Below, piece after piece: positions 42,825 through 52,400 of a stretch of 64,000 nt of DNA (positions within the stretch are counted from its first letter, which is position 1; each line of letters starts with the position of its first letter). The DNA comes from Vibrio gazogenes (GTDB lineage Bacteria > Pseudomonadota > Gammaproteobacteria > Enterobacterales > Vibrionaceae): contig NZ_CP092588.1 in assembly GCF_023920225.1 (NCBI RefSeq), positions 992,001-1,056,000 of the forward strand. Reading direction: 5' to 3'. The translations under genes and the position numbers were made by a program. The notes below the pieces were generated by a model, which was not told where the DNA came from, made no database searches, and saw nothing but the letters and a program-made list of their open reading frames with translations.

Positions 42825-44234
42825 ATGAAAGAAAATCATAAAATTAAAGTCACCTCCATCATGTATATGATAGTACTGATGCTGATGGCTGTCGGAATCA
42901 AAGGAGCCTTTGCTGAAAATGCCATTATCAACGGCACGTATTCTTTGATCGTTACCCAAAGTGGCAAGGCGCTGGACACCTCGCAGTGGGGCACCATAGA
43001 CGGTACGAACATTACTCTGAATGACTATTGGGGCGGTGAATCCCAGAAATTCATCATTACTCCCGTCGACGGAATCTGGCACCGGATCACACCAGTTATC
43101 GCGCCAGACCAAGCGTTCGACGTATCCAAATGCAGTCCGAATGTCGGTGCCAATATCCAAACATGGAGCTATGAGGGTGGCGCCTGCCAACAGTTCCGAT
43201 TTGCTGAAACTGGAAACGGTACTTATCAGATTATTACCCGCGGCACAGACATGAGCCTGAATGTTAATAATTTATCCGAGGAAAACGATACCAACGTCAT
43301 GCAATCGACCAGCACTGGCAAGGAAAATCAGATATTTACACTGCGCCGTCACGCCGAGAGCCACATTAGTGGAAATTGCCCGGATGGAGCCATCTGTCGT
43401 GATGAAGAAGCCCCCGGCTTATACGACGGAAAAGGCCCCTATAATGTCAGATCATACGAGCTTCCCGGTGCCTATGTCACCTTGCCGGCAACAGCCAGGG
43501 TATATTATCCCGCCAATGCAGAACCACCCTATTCAGGCATTGTGTTCTGCCCACCGTTTATGACCAAACAGATCGCTTTTGCTGCCTGGGGTCCCTGGTT
43601 TGCATCTCACGGTATGGTTCTTGTCACCATGGATACCACCACCATTTTTGACCAAGTAACAGCCCGAGACAATCAGCAATGGCGAGTCGTTAAGGCCCTT
43701 AGAAGAGAAAACACCCGTTTGGGCAGCCCTCTCAGAGGTAAGCTGGATACAGACAAAATCGGAATCATGGGATGGTCCATGGGCGGAGGAGCATCTTGGA
43801 TTAATGCGGGCAAACACAGAGACGAACTTAAAACAGTGATAAGTCTTGCTGGCCACAACATGACCGCCTGGTATAACACTGACATCTATTCCTGGTATTC
43901 ACCGGAGGAGCTTCTTGATGCAGCTTATGCCAGTGGCAGGTTAATCAAAATTCCAGCCTTGATAATTAACGGTGCCCTGGATACCACCATTCTCGGCGGC
44001 CTGGGTCAATCAGATGGCGTTTACCGATCAATTTCAAATACCCCCAAAGTTTTAGCCGTATTAGGTCTTGCCGGTCATTTTGCCTGGGGTTATCCGACTC
44101 AGGCAGGTCGAGGTGTGGCATCGCTCGTGCTTGCATTTGAAAAAACCTTTTTGGACGGTGATACACGGTGGGCACCTTATATACAAAAACCCTCAGCCCC
44201 CATGAGAAAATGGAGAACAGCTGATCTGCCATAA
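42825..44234 (+). CDS. Secreted PETase/cutinase-like esterase with N-terminal ricin-type lectin domain
   Basis: 469 residues. Signal peptide ends at AFA (residue 30). Residues 33-175 form a ricin-B-type (CBM13) beta-trefoil: repeats such as QSGKALDTSQWGTIDGTNI, QAFDVSKCSPNVGANIQTW and FRF/FTL endings. Residues 185-469 match the polyesterase-lipase-cutinase family: GWSMGGGAS with Ser318, NGALDTT with Asp386, GLAGHFAWG with His418; FCPPFMTKQIAFAAWGPWFASHGMVLVTMDT and DNQQWRVVKAL parallel cutinases and PET hydrolases. It probably hydrolyses polymeric or lipid esters outside the cell, with the lectin binding a glycan surface. Activity on PET is not implied by sequence alone. Cysteines (for example CPDGAICRD) may form disulfides. 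Confidence 0.9.
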   Translation: MKENHKIKVTSIMYMIVLMLMAVGIKGAFAENAIINGTYSLIVTQSGKALDTSQWGTIDGTNITLNDYWGGESQKFIITPVDGIWHRITPVIAPDQAFDVSKCSPNVGANIQTWSYEGGACQQFRFAETGNGTYQIITRGTDMSLNVNNLSEENDTNVMQSTSTGKENQIFTLRRHAESHISGNCPDGAICRDEEAPGLYDGKGPYNVRSYELPGAYVTLPATARVYYPANAEPPYSGIVFCPPFMTKQIAFAAWGPWFASHGMVLVTMDTTTIFDQVTARDNQQWRVVKALRRENTRLGSPLRGKLDTDKIGIMGWSMGGGASWINAGKHRDELKTVISLAGHNMTAWYNTDIYSWYSPEELLDAAYASGRLIKIPALIINGALDTTILGGLGQSDGVYRSISNTPKVLAVLGLAGHFAWGYPTQAGRGVASLVLAFEKTFLDGDTRWAPYIQKPSAPMRKWRTADLP

Positions 44235-44264
44235 TGTATACCGTTAAACCAAAGCATAACAATC

Positions 44265-44299
44265 AAGGCTATCGGCGCATCATGTCGGCAGCCTTTTTT
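44265..44299 (+). terminator. Terminator of the lectin-esterase gene
   Basis: AAGGCT (44265-44270) and AGCCTT (44290-44295) close a stem with inner CGGC/GTCG partial pairing, followed by TTTTTT. Confidence 0.85.
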
Positions 44300-44303
44300 G
44301 TGG

Positions 44304-44339
44304 AACCCCCTTACGAGGACAAACCCCCTTACGAGGACA
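44304..44339 (+). repeat. 18-bp exact tandem duplication
   Basis: AACCCCCTTACGAGGACA occurs twice in direct succession (44304-44321, 44322-44339). The second unit leads into ACACGCCTTAAAGTGCGTCATATTTCG, the same REP/B-element junction as at 39470-39500. Confidence 0.9.
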
Positions 44340-44350
44340 CACGCCTTAAA

Positions 44351-44376
44351 GTGCGTCATATTTCGGAGCCGGAGGC
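44351..44376 (+). repeat. Terminal fragment of the B element
   Basis: GTGCGTCATATTTCGGAGCC then GGAGGC, one mismatch from 39483-39508. It is followed at 44384 by the leader shared with the deleted nucleotidyltransferase copy (40001 on). Confidence 0.6.
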
Positions 44377-44516
44377 TACAACAAGACAAATCAATAAAAC
44401 CGAACCCCGTCGCATTTCCCTAGGCAACCCATCTAAAACCATGACAAACAGTGTTTTTTGCCGCTCGCTTCTTTTATCCTATGGCGATTCAATCCACACA
44501 GACCGAATATCGCTTT

Positions 44517-45410
44517 ATGAAAACATCTCTCGACCATTTGCCCGAATCCAAACAGCACGAGCTTGCCACCATATCGACCATTCTGCGCGATACGCTGGAC
44601 GACTATCTTCAGGGCAAAACAGCGAGTAAAAGCGAGTTTCGCATCTTAAAAATCATCCTGTTCGGCAGCCATGCCAAAGGCAGTTGGGTCAACGATCCGG
44701 TCAATGGCTATATCAGCGATTACGATATTCTGGTGATTGTGAACAAAGCCGCGCTGGTTGAGGAAGATGTGGTCTGGCAACGCGCCAAAGAGCAGATCGA
44801 CCGTAAAGTCACTTCCGCACCACTGGGATTGATTGTCCATGATTTGCAGGAAGTAAACGAACGGCTACAGCAAGGGCATTATTTCTTCAAAGATATCCGC
44901 GAAGAAGGGATTGAACTGTTTGCAGCCACACAGAAACCGCTGGCAGAGCCGGGAGATTTAACCGAAGCAGAAAAGCAGGAAATTGCCCGTAAGCATTATG
45001 AGCAGTGGTTCAAAAGCGCCAATGGTTTCTTTGATCATTTCCAATTCAGTTTAGAAAAAGGGGATGAGAAAATTTCTGCATTCATGCTTCATCAAGTCAC
45101 AGAAAGACTCTTTGCCTGTACCCTACTCACCTGCACCAATTATTTACCCAAATCCCACAATATCGAAAAACTGGGCAAACTATGCGCCCAAATCGATGCT
45201 GAATTTGCGACGATTTTCCCGCTCGACAACAAATTCCACCGCCGCTGCTTCCGCCGCCTGCAACGCGCCTATATCGAAGCCCGCTATTCGGAGCATTATG
45301 AGATTACCGTGGAAGAATTGGCATATCTGGAGGGTGAGGTGCAAAAGCTGAAAGGATTGGTGGAACGGGTTTGTTTGGGGCGGGTTGATCCCCAAACAAA
45401 CCAAAATTAA
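44517..45410 (+). CDS. Nucleotidyltransferase-HEPN fusion protein (copy 3)
   Basis: 297 residues from ATG 44517. Same layout as the 13582 copy: LFGSHAKGSWVNDP and ISDYDILVIVNKAA for the nucleotidyltransferase active site, and SAFMLHQVTERLFACTLLTC with LPKSHNIEKLGKL for the HEPN domain. It differs from copy 1 in the middle (FDHFQFSLEKGDEKI) and at the C terminus. The leader (from 44384) contains a conserved ATGACAAACAG reading start whose frame is short, so the ATG at 44517 is used. The intact third copy and the deleted second copy lie on either side of the lectin-esterase gene. Confidence 0.92.
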   Translation: MKTSLDHLPESKQHELATISTILRDTLDDYLQGKTASKSEFRILKIILFGSHAKGSWVNDPVNGYISDYDILVIVNKAALVEEDVVWQRAKEQIDRKVTSAPLGLIVHDLQEVNERLQQGHYFFKDIREEGIELFAATQKPLAEPGDLTEAEKQEIARKHYEQWFKSANGFFDHFQFSLEKGDEKISAFMLHQVTERLFACTLLTCTNYLPKSHNIEKLGKLCAQIDAEFATIFPLDNKFHRRCFRRLQRAYIEARYSEHYEITVEELAYLEGEVQKLKGLVERVCLGRVDPQTNQN

Positions 45411-45581
45411 GGGCGGTTTAGCCAATGAAAACTACTTGTTCAGTACTACTGTATGCCGATATATTCAATTTAGATTTGAACAAAAATCAGACTGGCTCAA
45501 AGCACTCTTATCAAGAAGAAAACATCGGTTCTTTAGCGAAGATTACTGTCTGGAACAACAAGTTACGAACCAACGAACCGA

Positions 45582-46091
45582 TTAAGCTTTACGATAGGTA
45601 AGCGCCTCACCATTAGGCCAATCGCCCTTCCAACCACATGGCCATCCGCCCTCTAAATAAATAGCTAAAATATTCTCGAAAAACTCATTATTCTTACCTT
45701 GTACTGCCCGACTGAACATACAGCCTTTCAGATCTGAAACAATATCATCTAGCAGTTCTTTATGTGATTGATCAAGTTGCTTTTGAATCACACGACTTAA
45801 TTCATCCAAAATGCTTGATAACTTACTATCTACTTCGGAATATTTTTCTTCATTTTCATAAATGAGCTCCCAAATCTCGCTCATTTTTTCAGAACGTAAA
45901 TCCGCCCAAGTAAATTCGTCTTCGCCATAGACCTCTTCCCACGCAAACTTCTTCGCCATCTCAAGATCCAAGATTGCTTCACTTCCTGAAGCAATCTGAC
46001 CTGAGGGCTTGAGAAGCACACCTCTATCTACAAAGTCCAATATCTCAGTTACCAAATTAGAGTTTTCGCCTACTTCTATTTGTTTATCCAT
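45582..46091 (-). CDS. Probable immunity protein of the CdiA-type toxin
   Basis: 169 residues from ATG 46091, overlapping the end of the exoprotein gene by 16 bases. It is acidic (LDLEMAKKFAWEEVYGEDEFTW; ENEEKYSEVD), with no signal peptide, and ends GGWPCGWKGDWPNGEALTYRKA. Small acidic genes directly after a CdiA toxin domain are as a rule cognate immunity (CdiI-type) proteins that bind and block the toxin. I do not recognise the exact family. The AT-rich codon use, unlike the repeat region of the exoprotein, suits a toxin/immunity cassette exchanged as a unit. Confidence 0.75.
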   Translation of the reverse strand: MDKQIEVGENSNLVTEILDFVDRGVLLKPSGQIASGSEAILDLEMAKKFAWEEVYGEDEFTWADLRSEKMSEIWELIYENEEKYSEVDSKLSSILDELSRVIQKQLDQSHKELLDDIVSDLKGCMFSRAVQGKNNEFFENILAIYLEGGWPCGWKGDWPNGEALTYRKA

Positions 46092-46475
46092 TTCAACCAC
46101 ACATCTGTTTTTGCACCGTCTACATTACGAACAGGCATTCCTGATTCAGTGACGTTTCTCAGTTTGACTTGTAAATCATAAACCTGTTTTTGTAACTGCT
46201 CTACTGGTAAGTTTCGATCCATATTATTCAGGCTCTGTCTCACAGCCTCAGTATAATTTGGATGGCTACCAGTATGCCTTGGAAGACCACTTACTATGCC
46301 TTCCGGTTTAGCTTTGGTTGCCGGTAAAAACAAACCATTAGAAGCATCATCTAAATCGATACCCACTTTCTTTAATATCGGATGACTTTTTAACTCCGAA
46401 GGAATTAGATGTTGAGCCTGATAACCCGCCCATGAATCAGAGCGATTCCGACCCATAGCCTCATTGAGGTTTTTC
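46076..46475 (-). other. C-terminal AHH-like nuclease toxin domain
   Basis: The last 130 or so residues include GYQAQHLIPSELKSHPILKK, then DLDDASNGLFLP and GLPRHTGSHPNYTEAVRQSL. This matches the AHH branch of the HNH/Endo VII nuclease fold (A-H-H-x-I/L-P, N-G-x-x-L-P, H-x-G-S-H-P-x-Y). The first histidine of AHH is glutamine here (AQH); the second and the GSHP histidine are kept. The target would be DNA or RNA of a contacted neighbour. Composition changes at about 46480 as expected for an exchangeable toxin tip. Confidence 0.75.
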
Positions 46476-49400
46476 CCTAGCTTTGTCGAACTACCGCCAG
46501 TTACTTGTCCAGGTGTTCCAGAAAGCAACCGCTCAGTGTTTGGAACAACACTTCCACCCTGCGTCGTACCCTCAGCCAGCACCGTCCCCGCACCAGCTTC
46601 CGCCGAGGCTGAAGAGCCCGTACTCGCCAAACTACCATGATTATCACCAACTGTCTTCTCAATCACCCCCTGCGCACTTGACTGCCCGGCAAACTCACCC
46701 TCAACAACCGCTGACCCATTGCCTCCGGTATATTTCGGTAATGACGTATTATCAACAACCGGAAGCGCACCCTTGACTGTCTTCGTAACCTTGCCAATCG
46801 CTTCAAGGGCTTTGGTCGCGGCCGCTTCTCCGCCCAGACCTAACGCGATATTGGTCAGCATCTCACCAACATGCTTCGCTCCCACCTGCTGAGCTTCTTC
46901 ATTTTTGCCCATCATCCGCAGGGCCAGCATCTCACCCGTATCCCGCTGGTTATCCGTCAGCATCTGCGTATATGCTTTTGCCATCGCTTTGCCAAATAAT
47001 ACCGGGTGTGAAGCCGCAAACTCTGCAACTTCCGGTAACTGTTTCACGGCATCAACCATGTCATCGAGGCTTTGGGTCGCGCCCGCTTTCATCGCGGATA
47101 ACTGCTCTGCCGTCAGCTTGCCCTGATAGGTATCTGCCACCGCAACTTCAAGGTTCTTCTTGTAGAAGTTCAGATATTCTGGGTTGCGAGCCACCGGTCC
47201 GGCAGCTTCACTCTGCGGATAACCACTCGGATGATTGACCTCAACCCCACTGGTCAGGTTTTCACTGAGCAGACTGGTATCCTTGTACACATCCGACTCA
47301 GGGTCTTCGCTGAACCAGTTCGCCACCACATCATCATCTTTGAGCAGCTCTTTACCCTGCGCTTCAGCAAACCCATCCAACAGCTCGTTTGCCACCGCAA
47401 CATCATCGGCAATACTGGCATCATCCAGTTTATAGACTTCAGACCATTTCTCATCCACCCGGCCTGCGGCAACTTGTGCTAAAAGTTTTTCAGCCTTGTC
47501 ACTCGACATCCCGGTCTTCTGCGCCAGTTGGTCTGACAGCGACTCAACCGCTTTCATCTCCTGCGGATGTAACTGACGATACATGACCGGCGCATCACTG
47601 ACCCGATTGGCAAACTGAGTCCCTTGTGCGGCTGCATGACTATTTTGCAGACTGTCGGCAAAATCCGCAGAGTAGTCCGAATAACTGCCACTGGTGTCCA
47701 GTTGTCCCAGACGCCGGGCATACTGTTCACCCATCGCTTCGTTTATCGAAGTCCGCTCCGTCTCAGACCCTGCCGTCCCCGTTTGTAAATCTTTCTGCCG
47801 TCCCAGCTCCTGACCAATTGTCGTATTAATCGACTCTTTCGTTACCTGACCGCTGACATCAACAACCGATTCCCCTTTCAGGTCGCCATCAGTAACCGTG
47901 GCTCCCTGAACATCTCTGGTGATATTGTCCTGCAACGACGCTGTCGTCGTTTCTGAACTGTTGTAGAAATGGACTTCATTCGGTTTTAAACCAAACTCCT
48001 GCTGAGCGATATTGAGCGCTTCCTGCTCTGCTACTGCAAAGGTATCACCATCGCTGCTGTTGAGCCGTTCAACCAAATCCTGATATTTAGGATTCCGCTC
48101 CAGCTCATTTTTAAATGAAGTCAGTTTCTTGTTGTTCCCGTAAACCTCAAGAAGATTACCCAGCCCAGTACCTTCTTTACTCAGGACTGTTCCGGCAGCA
48201 TGAAGCGCATCTTCCCCTCGCTCGTTAACATCCGTAATATCCTCAGCAATCTCATTCTGACCCGTCTCACTCAGCAACCGATGGTCAACCGTGACATCAA
48301 CGTTGCCCTGCTGACGATCCACTGAGTACAGGTCTTTGGTCGTGTTGGTGATATCCCGGTTCAGACGCTCGGTATCATCACTGTTGTGTGTGTCCTCGAT
48401 ACGCAGCACGCCCTGTCCGACCGTCGCCAGCGTTTTGCTCTTGTGATAACCGCTTTGATTGGTGTACTGATATCTCGATGAATTACGGGACGCGTCTATT
48501 TGAGTCGAACCGGTCTTATCCTTGCCGATACCGACACTCATGCTCACCCCGGCATTGAGGCTACTGGTATAACGGGTATTGCTCAGGTCGGTATAGCTCA
48601 GCGTACCTGTTTTCAGATGGAGCTTTCCTGCGTCGCTGCCGTCTTCATTCACCGTCGCAATCGTCGCGCCCTTGATATCGGTATTGCCACCCACGCTAAT
48701 ATTGGCATCACCACCGGCGGTGATGCTGGTTTGCACGGTCTCTCGGCTGTGTGAACGCCCGTTGGAGAGGTTCACGCCGCCATTCACGCCCTGTAAGCTC
48801 CCAGCATGATCAAAGCCGCTCACAGCACCACCTTTACCGACATCCCCGCCGGAGAGACTCAACCCACCGCTGACAGATCCACCGTGATTGGTGCTGCTAT
48901 AGCGGTTCTGTACCGACGCCACATTCAGGTCACCGCCCACCGATATATCCAGTTGCTCATTGGCCGCAACGCTGGCACCGTTCACATCGGTATTACCGTC
49001 CGAGGTAATTTGGATATGATCGGCACTCAGCACACTGTTGGTGTGGGTCTGACTGTTAGATACAGTCTCATTGCGGCTATAGCTGGCATCAAGGTTAATC
49101 CCGCTGTTCGCCCCGAATAGCGTGACAGAAGCACCGACATGCGCCGACTCGCTGCCATTTGAGTTGCTGTTTTGCTCATCTGACGCCAGCAGATTCACCT
49201 GATTGCCACTGACAGCCAGTGTGTCTTCAGCCTGTACCACAGAGCCCTGTACCGTCGCTGATTGTCCGGCTTGGTGACCCGCCTCAATCGTGACATTCTG
49301 CCCCGACAATTGAGAGCCGACCGACGTCACCTGAAGGGACTGGCTGTTTTGTTTGTTGGCATCAATATCCAGATGCAGCCCGGCGTCAAAACCAAACGCA

Positions 49401-52400
49401 CCGGAAGCCATGCTTTTTATCGCAGCATCACCCTGTTTGTACCAGAGTGTGATCTTTGAGGTCAGGTTCTCCGCAGCCAGCGCGACACCGGTGGCGTACC
49501 ATGCTTCATCGCCTTTAAGGTCAGAGACTAAATCCTGAAGCTCTTCAATATCCTCAAAAGTAACGCCCGGTTTTTTCGCTGCATAGTCTGCTTGCAGCGT
49601 CGCCAGCGTGCCTTGCAGTGACGCCAGTTGTTTCTTGTACTGTTGATAATCCTGTTTCGCCTGTTTCAGGGCTTTAGTTGCTTCCTGAACGCCTTTGACC
49701 GCCTTCGCCACTTCAACAGACTGATGCTGAACCACGAGACTGGCTCCAGCTTTACCGTGAATTTCTTTACTCTGGGTCTGCTCGGTCTCTTTGGCTTCCT
49801 GTATCAGGATATTGTCTGCTGCCAGACTCAAATCACCGGCACCACTGCCATCTTGGTCTGCCGCGATCCGGCTGCCCGTCACCGTCAGGTCGTTGGCTGC
49901 ACCGAGTGATACATCATTGTTGGCAAGAACATTCGAGCCCGTCTGCGTCGTGGCTGTTGTCTGGTTATCCACCTGATCATAGGTCGCTTTACCAATTTGC
50001 AGCCGGATTTGACCATCGGTAATTTGCAGTGCCGATTCGGGGTGACTCAGCATCTCAAAAATCGGTATATCCACACTGATTTTCTTATGCTGTGAGGTCT
50101 GGCGAATACTATTTTGTGCCGAACGAATATCCAGATCACCGGTATCGGCTTTGAGCACAGTGTTTTCACCAGCCACCACATCGGAGCCGACCAGTGCGAC
50201 ACTGCCGCCCTGAATGTTAACGTTGCCGTGTGAGGCGATCTGGCTGCCCTGAGCGGTACTGCTTTGCATCCCTTCGCGGTCTGAGGACATCTCCATCAGA
50301 TGCCCGCCACTGAGGAAGCTGCTCTTTTCATCCCACTGCTGGGTTTGGCGCAGAATGTTATCTGCGGTCACCAGCACTTCATCCAGCGCCTGCATGTTGA
50401 CATCACCACCGGCACTGACGGTACTGGCGATCACCCCGATATCGTTACCGGAGTTGATATTGATATGGCTGGCCGCGATGGTGTTGGCACCTTCGAGCAG
50501 CGTCGCATCGTCCAGATTACCGCGGTTACTGCCACTCAGGCCGCCGAAGCCTTTTTTGATGGTCTGGTTGTATTCGTATTCACGGTACTGCTGCGCAGCC
50601 AAAATCACATCGCCGTCGGCACTGAGGTTGATAGTATCCCCGGCATTGAGGTTCGAGCCGACCACCTGAATATCACTGTCGCCACCGGCCAGCTTGGCTT
50701 TGGTATATTTTTGTGCCTTGATAGTGATATCACCACCGGCGGCAATCGAGCTACCGCGGACGGTCTCATTGAGGCTTTCATGAATAGTGGTTTTCGAACG
50801 GCCGAACGATTTTTTGTGGGTTGATTTGCTGTATTCATAGCGGCTGTCATTGGCGGCCAGAATATTGACATCGCCTTTGGCATTCAGGGCAACATTACCG
50901 GATGCCTGAATACCGGAACTGACCAGCGTGGTGTCATTGCCGGATTGCAGCAATACATCATTGCCCGAGAGGTTGCTGCCTTGGTTGGTGGTGGTTCTCA
51001 GTTTATGCGTATGACCACCACCATCACTGTAACGATAGGCAGTATCGACTGCGGTATCCAACGTAATATCATGACCTGCGGTCAATATCAGATTACCCTG
51101 TGCCGAAAGATCTGCATTCGTGGCATGAAGGTTGTTGCCAGCCTGAATCGTTAAATCCCCGCCTGAGCTCACCGTTGAGCCTAAATGGACAATATCTTGA
51201 ATAACCCGGCGAGTGCCCCCATCCAGAAATGATTTTTGTGTTTCACGCGCAATCGCACCAAAAGTGACATTCCCACCGGCGAGCAGAACGGTACCTTCAC
51301 CCGCCCGAATAGCTGCCCCTTGGCTGACGATGTCTTGACCAGCAGAAACGCCTAACGTGGTTCGGGATTGAATCAAACTTTCCGGGCCAATGTCTGTGTT
51401 AACAAACCCATTGCCATAATCCGTTTTATTGGCGAGCGTCTCGTTGACCACGCTGCCGGAAGTCGTTTGGAGCTGAACACGACCGCCGTCAATCACCCCA
51501 CTTTGGTTGACAATATCGCCGGTGGCGATCAACGCCAGATCATCATTGGCGCTGAGTGTACCGCGGGTATTACTGATGCCTCCGCGGCTGGCAATCTTCA
51601 AATCTTCACGGGCATTGACTGACCCACTGTTGGCGAAGTCCCCCGTGCCGATATCAATGTTACGTCCGGCCAGTAATGCACCGTTCGAAATATTGTTTTG
51701 CGAGGCTGAAGAGAGGTACAGTTTCGGTGCCATCACCATCTGACCATTCACTTCAATCGGCTCATACCAGATAATATCGTGGCTCAAACGGGCAATTTGC
51801 TCATCGGTCAACGCGACGCCATTTTTCAGGTTTAAGCTATTTTTTTGCTGTGCTGCCGAGTCAATCAACTGCTTCATCTGCGCCAGATCGCTGCCAATAT
51901 CATCACTCAGATATCGTTTGCCGGTCTGCTCAAAAATTTCCTGCGTGATCGTTCTGGTGTCGTAATAGGCATCGCCGAGAAACTTCTCTTTCTGCTCCGG
52001 ATCGTAATTTAACTGGTCTTTGAAATAGTCCGAGCCGAGGAAATTATTCAGATTGGTGACCGCAGGGTTGGTTGCGATCAGATAATCACTCTGTGGCCCG
52101 TCAGAAAAGACAAATAAACCATGCGGGCTGGTCGGCAGCCGATAGTCGGGAAATGGAATACTGTTCTGATTGGGTAAGTTCAACGTCGGTGCGGTGACAG
52201 CACTGCTATTACTGAGCGTCACTGTTGTCGCTGATTTACCGCCTTGAGGCACAGGACGGGTCATCGATGCCATATTCGGTGTGGATTGTGCTGCCAGACC
52301 GGAATCCGATTGAGCCTGTCCTGACTGAAGTGCCGTCCCCGAATCATCGGCCAGCGGCGTCAGTTGCATACTGTGTGTTGTTGCTGACTGTGATTGAACG

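Noticed and set aside
45425..45601. Plus-strand 58-residue frame (MKTTCSVLLYADIFNLDLNK...) after the third nucleotidyltransferase copy
   Set aside because: It overlaps the end of the immunity gene on the other strand and has no ribosome-binding site or known family; too weak to call.
49500..49740. Coiled-coil stretch considered as a separate protein
   Set aside because: It is continuous with the exoprotein frame and flanked by haemagglutinin repeats on both sides.
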